A stretch of DNA of 64,000 bases from Aeromicrobium piscarium (GTDB lineage: Bacteria > Actinomycetota > Actinomycetes > Propionibacteriales > Nocardioidaceae), in contig NZ_VLNT01000001.1 of NCBI RefSeq assembly GCF_007421815.1, positions 124,001 to 188,000 of the forward strand. Reading direction: 5' to 3'. Positions within the stretch are counted from its first letter, which is position 1. Every line of letters begins with the position of its first letter. The position numbers were made by a program, and so were the translations under genes. Positions 34,215-42,244 of this stretch are shown piece after piece. Under the pieces are notes generated by a model that was given only the letters and a program-made list of their open reading frames with translations, made no database searches and was not told where the DNA came from.

Positions 34215-34266
34215 CGGAGGATGTGATTTCGCGGTCGTCATAGCAACCACGGAATTACATCTTCCG
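34215..34266. repeat. palindromic intergenic repeat, family 2
   Basis: Left CGGAGGATGTGATTTCGCGG (34215-34234) and right ACCACGGAATTACATCTTCC (34246-34265). The differences between arms are all G-U compatible, so an RNA hairpin is retained. It lies between convergent psuK and the methyltransferase gene and may serve as a terminator. Confidence 0.7.
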
Positions 34267-34306
34267 TCACCGCCCGGGGCCCGAACGCCGAGCCCCGAGG
34301 CGCGGG

Positions 34307-35071
34307 TCATCCGCCGCGCTCGACGACGACGAAGACCCGTCGGAAGGGCAGGACCGTCCCATACGGCCGCGGCGGGTACGCCTCGCGGAGCGCGGCGCGA
34401 TATTCCCGCCCGAAACGCGCGCGCAGCTCCTGTGGCAGCGCTTGGAGCACCGGACGGGCGCCGGTGCTCCAAGCGCACTCGAAGACCGGGTCCGGGCCGG
34501 TGAGCACGTGTAGATAGGTCGTCTCCCAGGCATCGACCCGGTGACCCTGCCCGGTCAGGTCGTCGAGATACACGTCCGGGCCCGCGGCGTCCGGCCGTTC
34601 GATCCCGGTGGTGTGCGCGGCATAGGGTTCCCGGCCGGCTAGCTCGTGCAGGATCGCATGACTCGGGGCGTCGAAATTGCCCGGTACCTGGAAGGCGAAC
34701 CGGCCACCGTCTCGCAGCCGCCCGATCAGCTCGGGCAGCAGCGAACGATGTCCGGGCACCCACTGGAGCGCCGCGTTGCTGACGATGACGTCGACGGGCC
34801 GCTCGGGACGCCAGGTGGCGATATCGGCCTGGAGGTAGGTCGTGGACGGGTCATCGTGACGGGCCCGCTCGATCATCTGCGGCGAGGAGTCGATGCCGGT
34901 CACCTCAGCCTCGGGCCAGCGTCCGCGCAGGATCGGGGTGAGGTTGCCGGCGCCGCAGCCCAGATCGACCACGGTGGAGGCTGGGCCGGGGACACGGGCG
35001 ATGAGATCGGCGAACGGACGGCTCCGCTCGTCGGCGAAGCCCAGATACTGCGGCGGGTCCCAGTCGCTCAC
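34307..35071 (-). CDS. tam: trans-aconitate 2-methyltransferase-like protein
   Basis: 254 residues from GTG 35071; a -10 box 6 nt upstream and the family length decide against the longer start at 35116. It begins VSDWDPPQYLGFADERSRPF. Methyltransferase motif I is VVDLGCGAGNLTPIL, followed by GIDSSPQMIERA, the Tam-type NAALQWVPGHRSLLPELIGR and the late DVYLDDLTGQGHRVDAWETT. Tam uses SAM to methylate trans-aconitate, limiting its inhibition of aconitase. Confidence 0.85.
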   Translation of the reverse strand: MSDWDPPQYLGFADERSRPFADLIARVPGPASTVVDLGCGAGNLTPILRGRWPEAEVTGIDSSPQMIERARHDDPSTTYLQADIATWRPERPVDVIVSNAALQWVPGHRSLLPELIGRLRDGGRFAFQVPGNFDAPSHAILHELAGREPYAAHTTGIERPDAAGPDVYLDDLTGQGHRVDAWETTYLHVLTGPDPVFECAWSTGARPVLQALPQELRARFGREYRAALREAYPPRPYGTVLPFRRVFVVVERGG

Positions 35072-35077
35072 GGAGCC

Positions 35078-35083
35078 ACCGTA
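35078..35083 (-). promoter_or_regulatory. -10 box TACGGT for tam
   Basis: On the minus strand TACGGT ends 6 nt before the GTG at 35071. Confidence 0.5.
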
Positions 35084-35169
35084 CGTCGGATCGACGCGTG
35101 CTGGTGGCCCTGTCATGCTGAAAGTACCCGACGATGAGGCCCCGCGACGGGCCGATGAGGAGCGTGACG

Positions 35170-35487
35170 ATGAGCGAGTCCCATGACACCCGTACGCGGT
35201 ACGAGGAGTTCAAGGTCTCCGGAGACGGCTTGGTCGCCAAGGTGCGCGAGCTGATCCGCGAGGGCAATGTCCGGCGTGTCTTCATCAAGAACGAGAAGGG
35301 CGATGTCCTGTTGGAGATCCCGCTGACCGCCGGCGTGGCGGTGACCGCGCTCGCGGCGATGGTCTCGCCGGTGCTGGTGGCGGTCGGCGCGATCGCCGCG
35401 CTGCTCACCCAGGCGACGGTGGGCGTCGAGCGCCGCGTGTCGGCCGATGACGAGCCCGGCGACGATCACGTGGTCGTCGAGGACTGA
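35170..35487 (+). CDS. DUF4342-type small membrane protein
   Basis: 105 residues from ATG 35170 behind GAGGAGCG (longer in-frame starts exist at 35134 and 35155). TRTRYEEFKVSGDGLVAKVR, then ELIREGNVRRVFIKNEKGDV and LLEIPLTAGVAVTALAAMVS: the DUF4342 pattern of an N-terminal ubiquitin-associated-like helical part and one C-terminal hydrophobic segment (residues ~55-80). Role unknown. Confidence 0.75.
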   Translation: MSESHDTRTRYEEFKVSGDGLVAKVRELIREGNVRRVFIKNEKGDVLLEIPLTAGVAVTALAAMVSPVLVAVGAIAALLTQATVGVERRVSADDEPGDDHVVVED

Positions 35488-35498
35488 CACCTCGCGGT

Positions 35499-35613
35499 GG
35501 CGGTAGGCCATCAACCTCATCCCGCGAGCAGCGGTAGCTGGTCAACGTTATCGAGCCGCGATGAGGTTGACGGTCTACCTCCAGCGCACGCGAAGGGTTG
35601 ACGGTCTACCTCC
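35499..35613. repeat. palindromic intergenic repeat, family 1 (four half-sites)
   Basis: Half-sites GGCGGTAGGCCATCAACC (35499-35516), GCGGTAGCTGGTCAAC (35531-35546), GAGGTTGACGGTCTACCTCC (35563-35582) and GGGTTGACGGTCTACCTCC (35595-35613). Two point right and two left, giving nested palindromes. Confidence 0.7.
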
Positions 35614-35629
35614 ACCCGAGGCTCGCGCT

Positions 35630-35671
35630 ATGAGGACGGCCCCACACCAATCGGTGTGGGGCCGTCCTCAT
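35630..35671. terminator. bidirectional terminator between convergent genes
   Basis: Stem of 19 bp (from ATGAGGACGGCCCCACACC, 35630-35648) with the loop AATC and the complementary arm to 35671. It lies between the DUF4342 gene and the Fe-S oxidoreductase gene, so it can serve both. Confidence 0.85.
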
Positions 35672-35684
35672 GTGGCAGAACCGG

Positions 35685-38600
35685 TCAGGACTTGTCGTCG
35701 TCCTCGTCGGCCGCCGCCTGGGTGGCGCTGTCGCTCAGCTCGCTCCCGGAGGGATTCTCCTCGCTCAGCTCGGCGACATCCTCGGCGACCGGATCGGGCT
35801 CGGCGCCCTCCTCGACCGGGGTGATCGCACCCCGCTCCTCCTCGCGGGCGGAGTCGTCGTCGGCCGTGGGGGAGTCGTCGAAGATCTCCTCGGCCGGCGA
35901 CTCGTCAGGATCGTTCTCCTTGGTCGCCGGGATCTCGGGACGATCGTCCTTCGAGGGGACCGACTCCTCCTCGGGGTCGGTGGCGTCACCGGCCTCCGGC
36001 TCGGGATCGGGCGTGGGTTCTTCGTCGGCGGCGGTGGACTCGGCGGTCGTCAGAGTGTCGGACACGTTCTCAGTGTCCTCCGCCTCCGTCGACTCCGCAG
36101 GCTCCTCGGTCTCCGAGGCCTCCTGCTCGTCGGCGGGCGCGGGCGTCGCCTCCGCCTCGGTGGGCTCCGCGGCAGCAGTCTCGGAATCGTCGGCAGACTG
36201 CGCGGCCTCCGGCTCCTCCGACTCGGCCTCGGGCTCCTCCTCGGAGGGAGGCTCCACGGCGCCGTGGCCCTTGCCTTCGTCGTCGACGGCGATATTGCTC
36301 TCCGCCGCGACCGCGACGTCCTCCTCGCGTCCGGCCGAGACCGGCTCGTCGAGATCGGCATTCGCCTCCGGCTCCGCCTCACCGGTCTCGGTCGCCTCAG
36401 CGGCCGCACCGACATCGGCGGTATCGGTGAGGGTCTCCGGGTCGGCCTCGGCCGCGGCATCGGGCTCGGCCTCGGTGGCCTTGTCCTCGTCCCCGCCGCC
36501 GGTGGCAGCGGCAGCGGTGGCGGCCTCCGCCTCGCTCACGATGGCCTCGGACTCCTCAGCGCTCGGCTCGCGCTTGACCGAGGCGAGCAGCATCTGCGCG
36601 ACGTCGAGCACCTCGACCTCGACGCGAGCCTCGCCATCGGCCTGCTTGGCGGTCAGGCCATCGGAGAGCATGACGCGGCAGAAGGGGCAGCCCACGGCGA
36701 TCTGGTCGGCGCCGGTGGCGATGGCCTCCTCGGTGCGGTTGATGTTGATGCGCGAGCCGATGGTCTCCTCCATCCACATGCGCGCACCGCCGGCGCCGCA
36801 GCAGAAGGACTTCTCACTGTGTCGCGGCATCTCGGCGTAGGTCGAGCCGGGGATCGCGCCGAGCAGCTCGCGCGGCGGCTCGTACACCTGATTGTGACGG
36901 CCCAGGAAGCACGGATCGTGGTAGGTGATCGTCTTCTCGGCCTCACCGGCGCCCGGGGCGACCGGCTGGAGCTTGCCCTCGCGCACGAGGCGGTTGAGCA
37001 GCTGCGTGTGGTGCACGACCTCGAGCTCGACGCCGAACTCCTTGTACTCGTTCTTCAGCGTGTTGAAGCAGTGGGCGCAGGTGGAGACGACCTTCTTGAC
37101 CTTGGTCTCCTTGAAGACCTCGACATTCTCCATCGCCAGCTGCATGAAGACGATCTCGTTGCCGGCGCGGCGAGCGGAGTCGCCCGTGCAGGTCTCGCCA
37201 TCGCCGAGCACCGCGAAGTCGACACCAGCGATGTTCAACAGCTCGGCCACCGCCTGGGTGGTCTTCTTGGCGCGATCCTCGAAGGCGCCGGCGCATCCGA
37301 CCCAGAACAGCCACTCGACCTCGTCGAGGCTCTCGATGTCCTCGCCGACCTGCTTGACCTCGAAGTCGAGGTCCTTGGCCCAGTCCATCCGGTTCTTGGG
37401 GTTCATGCCCCACGGATTGCCCTTGCGCTCCAGGCCCTTGAAGATGTTGTTCAGCTCCGTCGGGAAGTTCGACTCCACGAGCACCTGGTAGCGGCGCATG
37501 TTGTCGATGTGGTCGACGTGCTCGATGTCGACGGGGCACTGCTGGACGCAGGCGCCGCAGTTGGTGCAGGACCACAGGACATCAGGGTCGATGACGCCGA
37601 AGAGGTCCTCGTCGCCGATCAGCGGACGCTCCAGCTCGCGCTTCTCGTCCTCGGTGAGGGTGTCGGCGTCCTTCTCCAGCAGCGGCACCTTGGCGTAGGC
37701 GTGCTCGCGCAGGCCCATCATGAGCAGCTTGGGCGACAGCGGCTTCTCGGTGTTCCAGGCGGGGCACTGGCTCTGGCAGCGGCCGCACTCGGTACAGGTG
37801 GTGAAGTCGAGGATGCCCTTCCAGGAGAAGTCCTCGACCTTGCCGACGCCGAGCTTCTCGAAGTCCTCCTCCTCGAGATCCTCCATCTTCTCCATGTCGA
37901 GGCGCTCGCCGTTGAGGTAGAGCGGGACGAGCCCGCCGAGCGCGGTGCCGCCGTCGACCTCGCGCTTGAAGTAGATGTTGAACCAGGCGCTGAATCGGTG
38001 CCACGCGACACCCATCGAGATGTTGCGGGAGATGACCGCCAGCCACACCATCGCCATGAGCACCTTGGAGAGCGCGAGCAGCACGATCAGGGTCTCGGTG
38101 CCGCTGCCCGACAGGCCTCCGAAGAGGGTCTCACCGATCCAGCCGGTCAGCGGGAAGTGCGCGAAGTTGGCGTGGTCGGAGCCTTCGGTCTGCAGCAGCC
38201 GGTACTCGGCGGCGCGGATGAAGACACCCGCCAGGCCCTCGCCGAGGATGATGAGCTCGACGAAATAGGCCTGCCAGAAGGTGGAGCCGAAGAAGCGGCT
38301 CTTGCGGTCGAGCTTGCGGGGGTGGTTCTTCTGGCGGATGTAGATGAGCGCCGCGATACCGATGACGGTCAGCCAGGCGAGGAGGTCGGTCAGCCAGATG
38401 AAGGGGTACCAGGTGCCGATGATCGGCAGCAGGAAGTGGGGGTCCCAGACCTGGAAGTAGCCGCTGAGCACGGCGGTGCTGAGGTAGATGAACCCGGCGA
38501 ACACGAACCAGTGCATGACGCCGACGAAGGTCCACTGCAGCATACGCGTGTGGAGCACCGTCTCCTTGAGCATGGTGCCGATGCGCTTGGCGGGCTGATC

Positions 38601-38732
38601 GCTGCGGCCGACGGCCGGCTGCCCGGCGCGGATGATCCGCAGCATCTTGCGGATGCCCACCACGGCCAGGTAGACGGCGACCGCGGTGACGGCGAGCGAG
38701 ATGATGCCCGCTACGAGGGAGATCGTGCTCAT
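35685..38732 (-). CDS. membrane Fe-S oxidoreductase, DUF3390/GlpC-HdrD type
   Basis: 1015 residues, ATG at 38732. Five membrane segments (residues ~5-235, e.g. MHWFVFAGFIYLSTAVLSGY) form a NarI-like part. Two 4Fe-4S motifs follow: CTECGRCQSQCPAWN (~310-325) and CTNCGACVQQCPVDI (~390-405). Two CCG-type cysteine domains follow, with CAHCFNTLKNEY and FCCGAGGARMWMEE. The last ~280 residues are an acidic, Ala/Glu/Ser-rich low-complexity tail. Homologues in mycobacteria (Rv0338c type) are essential membrane oxidoreductases of unclear substrate. The start codon overlaps the stop of a short upstream ORF (ATGA), and a 19-bp terminator ends the gene. Confidence 0.9.
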   Translation of the reverse strand: MSTISLVAGIISLAVTAVAVYLAVVGIRKMLRIIRAGQPAVGRSDQPAKRIGTMLKETVLHTRMLQWTFVGVMHWFVFAGFIYLSTAVLSGYFQVWDPHFLLPIIGTWYPFIWLTDLLAWLTVIGIAALIYIRQKNHPRKLDRKSRFFGSTFWQAYFVELIILGEGLAGVFIRAAEYRLLQTEGSDHANFAHFPLTGWIGETLFGGLSGSGTETLIVLLALSKVLMAMVWLAVISRNISMGVAWHRFSAWFNIYFKREVDGGTALGGLVPLYLNGERLDMEKMEDLEEEDFEKLGVGKVEDFSWKGILDFTTCTECGRCQSQCPAWNTEKPLSPKLLMMGLREHAYAKVPLLEKDADTLTEDEKRELERPLIGDEDLFGVIDPDVLWSCTNCGACVQQCPVDIEHVDHIDNMRRYQVLVESNFPTELNNIFKGLERKGNPWGMNPKNRMDWAKDLDFEVKQVGEDIESLDEVEWLFWVGCAGAFEDRAKKTTQAVAELLNIAGVDFAVLGDGETCTGDSARRAGNEIVFMQLAMENVEVFKETKVKKVVSTCAHCFNTLKNEYKEFGVELEVVHHTQLLNRLVREGKLQPVAPGAGEAEKTITYHDPCFLGRHNQVYEPPRELLGAIPGSTYAEMPRHSEKSFCCGAGGARMWMEETIGSRININRTEEAIATGADQIAVGCPFCRVMLSDGLTAKQADGEARVEVEVLDVAQMLLASVKREPSAEESEAIVSEAEAATAAAATGGGDEDKATEAEPDAAAEADPETLTDTADVGAAAEATETGEAEPEANADLDEPVSAGREEDVAVAAESNIAVDDEGKGHGAVEPPSEEEPEAESEEPEAAQSADDSETAAAEPTEAEATPAPADEQEASETEEPAESTEAEDTENVSDTLTTAESTAADEEPTPDPEPEAGDATDPEEESVPSKDDRPEIPATKENDPDESPAEEIFDDSPTADDDSAREEERGAITPVEEGAEPDPVAEDVAELSEENPSGSELSDSATQAAADEDDDKS

Positions 38733-38815
38733 GCCGCCACCGCCTCAAGGAAACCGCACGATAGGCGGTGCCGGCATGAGGTGGAGCCCATTGTTCGCTC
38801 GCTGCGCTCGCTCAT
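38729..38815 (-). CDS. 28-residue upstream ORF, proximal copy
   Basis: ATG 38815 to TGA 38729. Sequence: MSERSERTMGSTSCRHRLSC, then GFLEAVAA. The stop overlaps the Fe-S oxidoreductase start as ATGA. It is identical to the middle copy. It carries two Cys and three His/Arg clusters. Probably a leader ORF that delivers ribosomes to the large gene; no function as a peptide is implied. Confidence 0.45.
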   Translation of the reverse strand: MSERSERTMGSTSCRHRLSCGFLEAVAA

Positions 38816-38898
38816 GCCGCCACCGCCTCAAGGAAACCGCACGATAGGCGGTGCCGGCATGAGGTGGAGCCCATTGTTCGCTCGCTGCGCTCGCTCAT
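38812..38898 (-). CDS. 28-residue upstream ORF, middle copy
   Basis: ATG 38898 to TGA 38812, identical in sequence to the proximal copy and overlapping it by ATGA. The pair arises from an exact 83-bp tandem duplication. Confidence 0.45.
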   Translation of the reverse strand: MSERSERTMGSTSCRHRLSCGFLEAVAA

Positions 38899-38981
38899 GC
38901 CGCCACCGCCTCATCGATGAAGCGACAGGCCGGTGCCGGCGTGAGGAGATGCGGGTCGCTCACTCGCTGGCGCTCGTTCAT
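38895..38981 (-). CDS. 28-residue upstream ORF, distal copy with ribosome site
   Basis: ATG 38981 to TGA 38895: MNERQRVSDPHLLTPAPACR, then FIDEAVAA. Same length as the other two but diverged, sharing the start MxERxxR and the end EAVAA. A strong GGAGG (38988-38992) lies 6 nt before the ATG, and a TACGGT -10 box at 39000-39005. The next ORF overlaps its stop by ATGA. Confidence 0.5.
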   Translation of the reverse strand: MNERQRVSDPHLLTPAPACRFIDEAVAA

Positions 38982-38999
38982 GAAGATCCTCCGGTTCGG

Positions 39000-39005
39000 A
39001 CCGTA
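39000..39005 (-). promoter_or_regulatory. -10 box TACGGT for the upstream ORFs and Fe-S oxidoreductase
   Basis: On the minus strand TACGGT would start transcription near 38993, leaving just enough leader for the GGAGG ribosome site. Confidence 0.45.
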
Positions 39006-39161
39006 CAGATGGTGCCGACACTAGCGCCGCCTGAGCGACCTGCCTCACTAAGGCAAGCCAAACACCACGATGCGATGGTCGACGTGAGTCGATGTTACCC
39101 GAGGGTAATCAGGTGAGCCCAGAGCGGGCGACGATCGGCTGGAAGCTCCTGTCGTGCATGT

Positions 39162-40352
39162 TCATCTCGGCTGGCCGGCTGTCATGGGAGCGGCTTCCTC
39201 GCGCGGAACGAGAGCCACAGCCACCGCCGCGAACACTGCCACACCGCCGAAGGCCCACCCGTAGCCCGCATGCGTGACCACTACCCCGAGCAGCGGTGGC
39301 ACGGCGGCCGCCGTGAGGTACTGACCGGTGTTCTGCAGGCCGAAGGCGCGCCCGGACCAGAACGCCCCAGCTCGTTCGGCGACGGCGGTGAAGGCCAGTC
39401 CGTTGTCGGAGACCGTGACCACCGTCGCGACCACCGCGACGACGATGCCGACGGGTGAGGACTGCGCCACGCCGAGCACGACCATGACCAGAGTGGCCGC
39501 GACCGCGATCCAGCGCAGCGGACGCAGTCGTGATCCGAGCCGGTCGGACCACCAGCCCGCGACGATCCGTCCCGCAGCCGAAAGGGCATGGGTCGCTCCG
39601 ACGAGGATCGAGGCGGCCGCTACCGACCAGTCGTGGACGTCGACCAGCCACAGCAGGAGGAAGGTCCACACCGCGTACTGGGGGATCACCAGGAGTGCCG
39701 AGGCGAGGTGGATCCGCAGGAGCACGGCATCCTGCCGGTACGGGTTGGCGGCCCGTGCCTCGGCTCCGGGCGTCGGGCGTGGGGGTCGCGGCGGATCCAC
39801 GATGAGCAGTGCGGCGAGCGTGGCGAGGAGCGACACCGCCGCCACCACGACGCAGGCGGCACGCAGGCCGGCCCCGGCGACGGTGTTGGGAATGATGAGC
39901 GCGGCAGAACCGACGCCGAGGGGGAGAGCGGTCTGCCGGATGCCCATCGCCAACCCTCGCCGCTGGGCCGGGAACCAGCCGACGACGAGCCGGCCGCTCG
40001 CGGCATTGGTGCTCGCGACCCCGACACCGCAGAGGAAGAACCAGAGGGAGAGGGCGCCCAGCGACGATGTCGTCGTCGTTCCGATGGCACCCAACGTCAC
40101 GAGGCTCAGACCGGCCAGCATGGCGCGGCGTTCGCCATACCGGTCCACCACGAGCCCCCAGGCGACGAGCGTCAGCATCGTGCCCACGGCGGGGGCCGAG
40201 GCGAGCGCACCGGCGCTCACCAGGCTGACGCCCTGAGAGAGGTGGAGGTACGGAATGAGGAACGGCGGCGTGCTGATGACGAGCGTGCCTGCCCACTGTC
40301 CGGCCATCCCGACCATGAGCATCAGCCAGGGGTTGACGGGGCGACGGGTCAC
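39162..40352 (-). CDS. MFS transporter
   Basis: 396 residues, GTG start at 40352. Twelve hydrophobic segments. The MFS loop 2-3 signature appears as GLVVDRYGERRAMLAGLSLV (residues ~66-85) and its repeat in the second half as GWWSDRLGSRLRPLRWIAVA. It resembles the CynX/NimT or oxalate/formate antiporter-like group; the substrate is unknown. The 180 bp downstream (38982-39161) hold only the Fe-S gene promoter. Confidence 0.8.
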   Translation of the reverse strand: MTRRPVNPWLMLMVGMAGQWAGTLVISTPPFLIPYLHLSQGVSLVSAGALASAPAVGTMLTLVAWGLVVDRYGERRAMLAGLSLVTLGAIGTTTTSSLGALSLWFFLCGVGVASTNAASGRLVVGWFPAQRRGLAMGIRQTALPLGVGSAALIIPNTVAGAGLRAACVVVAAVSLLATLAALLIVDPPRPPRPTPGAEARAANPYRQDAVLLRIHLASALLVIPQYAVWTFLLLWLVDVHDWSVAAASILVGATHALSAAGRIVAGWWSDRLGSRLRPLRWIAVAATLVMVVLGVAQSSPVGIVVAVVATVVTVSDNGLAFTAVAERAGAFWSGRAFGLQNTGQYLTAAAVPPLLGVVVTHAGYGWAFGGVAVFAAVAVALVPREEAAPMTAGQPR

Positions 40353-40404
40353 CCCCTCATCGTCGCAGGCGGCTCAGAGACGGCCGCTCGGACCTGCGGA
40401 GGAC

Positions 40405-40487
40405 GCGATAAGCCATCAACCTTTCGGCCTCGGTACAGGTGCGTCATCGACGTTATCGGGCGCCGATGGGGTTGATGACCTACCGCC
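40405..40487. repeat. palindromic intergenic repeat, family 1 (degenerate)
   Basis: Left GCGATAAGCCATCAACC (40405-40421) and right GGGGTTGATGACCTACCGCC (40468-40487). The right arm is the better preserved. It lies between the NUDIX and MFS genes, both read leftwards. Confidence 0.55.
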
Positions 40488-40528
40488 GCTGGGCGGGTGA
40501 CGTCGTCGACGCGGGCGGTACGCCAGCG

Positions 40529-41074
40529 TTACACGGGCACGCCGAGGTGGGCGAGCGCCTGCTTCAACAGGTGCCCGCGGCCGCCCTCGAGCTGATCGAG
40601 CACGGCGGGGCTCGCGGCGTCCTCGGGGGTCAGCCAGGACAGCTCGAGCGCGTCCTGCCGCGGGGCGCATTCACCCGTGACGGGGACGACATAGGCCAGG
40701 GCGACCGCGTGCTGGCGGGGGTCGTACATCGGGGTCACGCCGGGAACGGGCAGGTACTCGGCGACCGTGAACGGCGTGACGGTGGCTGGGAGGCGCGGGA
40801 AGGCGGTGGGCCCGAGATCCTTCTCCAGATTGCGCATGAGAGCGCCGCGGACGGACTCACCGTGGAGCACGCGCCCCGAGACCAGGGTGTGGACGATATC
40901 GCCGGTCTGCGGCGAACCCCGCAACAGGAGTCCGATGTGCTCGACCTGCCCGAGCGCGTCCACGCGCACGGGCACGGCCTCGACGTACAGGATCGGGACG
41001 CGCGACCGCGTCTCGTCGAGCTGGAACTCCGACAGCCAGCCGGGATTCGGGTCAGGGGTACGCACCGAAGACAT
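40529..41074 (-). CDS. NUDIX hydrolase family protein (DUF4916)
   Basis: 181 residues. LLLRGSPQTGDIVHTLVSGR and VLHGESVRGALMRNLEKDLG form a degenerate Nudix box (G-E present, the final E-E-x-G replaced by EKDLG). The ends match the actinobacterial DUF4916 group: NPGWLSEFQLDETRSRVPIL at the start and ALELSWLTPEDAASPAVLDQ near the end. A CACAAT element 6 nt before the ATG may be a -10 box. A hydrolytic substrate cannot be given. Confidence 0.75.
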   Translation of the reverse strand: MSSVRTPDPNPGWLSEFQLDETRSRVPILYVEAVPVRVDALGQVEHIGLLLRGSPQTGDIVHTLVSGRVLHGESVRGALMRNLEKDLGPTAFPRLPATVTPFTVAEYLPVPGVTPMYDPRQHAVALAYVVPVTGECAPRQDALELSWLTPEDAASPAVLDQLEGGRGHLLKQALAHLGVPV

Positions 41075-41133
41075 GTCCCCATTGTGGTGGACGGGTCCAC
41101 CGATGGAACGGTGACGCGGCGGTGATTCGGACC

Positions 41134-41796
41134 TCAGGAGCTCGTGGTGGCGATGATCGTGGGGGTGAAGACGGCGACGGCGAGGGCCGTCTGCGTCTCC
41201 GTGATCGCGTCCTTGACGCCTGCGCTGGCCCAGTCCCCGGCGCTGACGGCTTCGGCGGCGGCCTTCGCGGGCTTGCGCTCCTCGCGGCTGGTCACCAGCT
41301 TGAGCTGGTCGCTCGCCTGGAGCAGGCCGATGAGCGGACCGGAGGTGGCGTCGACGGGCAGCCCCTGTAGGAGGGTGCCCCGCACGCGGGCGATGAGGTC
41401 CTCGCGGCGGACGATGTCGACCACGTCGTAGCGTCGCAGCTTGAAGCCGAGAATGCTCTCCTGCCGGTCACGGACCTGTCCGGCGCCGACGAGGCGGCGA
41501 TAGGCGTTCTGGACGCCGTTCTTTCCGAGCCGGCTCACGGCGTCGCTCGCTTTGCGGGTCTTGCCGTCGCGCATGCGAGCGAGCGCATCCTCCACCTCCG
41601 GCTCGGGATAGGGGGAGCCGTCGAGCACACGGACGCGCACCTTCTTGGCCGTTCCCTCGACGGCCAGTCGCCGCGCCGCGACCAGTTCGAGGAGGTGGGC
41701 CCCGCCGATGATCGCGTCGTTGTCGACACTGCTCAGCGTCAGCTTGTGGGTCGTCGGATCGGTGGCCACCAGCACGAGATCGGTCGCGATGCTCAT
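41134..41796 (-). CDS. GPP34 (GOLPH3/VPS74-like) family protein
   Basis: 220 residues with a leaderless -10 box. ATDLVLVATDPTTHKLTLSS, then GGAHLLELVAARRLAVEGTA and ASDAVSRLGKNGVQNAYRRL, follow the GPP34 pattern of helical, phosphoinositide-binding-fold proteins. Eukaryotic members bind PI4P and Golgi glycosyltransferases; the role of the abundant actinobacterial members is unknown. Divergent from the ankyrin gene, 55 bp between start codons. Confidence 0.85.
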   Translation of the reverse strand: MSIATDLVLVATDPTTHKLTLSSVDNDAIIGGAHLLELVAARRLAVEGTAKKVRVRVLDGSPYPEPEVEDALARMRDGKTRKASDAVSRLGKNGVQNAYRRLVGAGQVRDRQESILGFKLRRYDVVDIVRREDLIARVRGTLLQGLPVDATSGPLIGLLQASDQLKLVTSREERKPAKAAAEAVSAGDWASAGVKDAITETQTALAVAVFTPTIIATTSS

Positions 41797-41802
41797 GGTC
41801 CG

Positions 41803-41808
41803 AGCCTA
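41803..41808 (-). promoter_or_regulatory. -10 box TAGGCT for the GPP34 gene
   Basis: On the minus strand TAGGCT ends 6 nt before the ATG at 41796. Confidence 0.5.
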
Positions 41809-41839
41809 GAACGGAGCGCCGTGGCACGCTGAGGGTCGT

Positions 41840-41845
41840 TATCCT
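41840..41845 (+). promoter_or_regulatory. -10 box TATCCT for the ankyrin gene
   Basis: TATCCT ends 6 nt before the ATG at 41852. Confidence 0.5.
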
Positions 41846-41851
41846 GGCGCG

Positions 41852-42229
41852 ATGGCCACCGAACCCGATCCGAAGCTCGTCGAACTCGCGCACCAGCTGT
41901 TCGATGATGCGCGTGCCGGACACGACGAGCGGCTGGGCGCCTATGTCGATACGGGAGCCCCGGTCGATCTGACCGATGCGAGCGGCAACACGCTGTTGAT
42001 GCTCGCGGCCTACCACGGCCATCCGGCTGCGGTGGCGGCGCTCGCCGAACGCGGGGCTGATGTGAACCGGCTCAACGATCGTGGACAGAGTCCGCTCGCC
42101 GGGGCGATCTTCAAGGGTGAGGACGAGGTCGTGCGGGTGCTGCGAGAGCACGGCGCCGACCTCGACGCCGGGACCCCCTCCGCGCGGGCTACGGCCGAGA
42201 TGTTCGGCCGCCCCGATCTGCTGGAGTGA
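41852..42229 (+). CDS. ankyrin-repeat protein
   Basis: 125 residues with about three ankyrin repeats: DTGAPVDLTDASGNTLLMLA, AYHGHPAAVAALAERGADVN and RLNDRGQSPLAGAIFKGEDE, then VVRVLREHGADLDAG. Bacterial proteins of this size act as protein-binding scaffolds, and in actinobacteria they are sometimes found with catalase; no such partner is here. Cytosolic. Confidence 0.85.
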   Translation: MATEPDPKLVELAHQLFDDARAGHDERLGAYVDTGAPVDLTDASGNTLLMLAAYHGHPAAVAALAERGADVNRLNDRGQSPLAGAIFKGEDEVVRVLREHGADLDAGTPSARATAEMFGRPDLLE

Positions 42230-42244
42230 CACAGCGCCCCTGAA

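Larger units (their letters stand above)
38731..38981 (-). repeat. 83-bp tandem repeat in the leader of the Fe-S oxidoreductase gene
   Basis: Copies at 38731-38813 and 38814-38896 are identical; 38897-38981 is a diverged third. Each unit holds one 28-residue ORF (29 codons with the stop, 87 nt), and the unit length of 83 keeps 4-nt stop/start overlaps. Confidence 0.8.

Noticed and set aside
38731-38981. CRISPR array
   Set aside because: The 83-bp units are adjacent with no spacers between them and each contains an ORF, which CRISPR repeats do not.
35670-39116. 1148-codon plus-strand frame opposite the Fe-S oxidoreductase
   Set aside because: It exists because the real gene has few antisense stops; composition is unnatural (Leu/Arg/Gly/His-rich) and the minus strand carries clear 4Fe-4S motifs.
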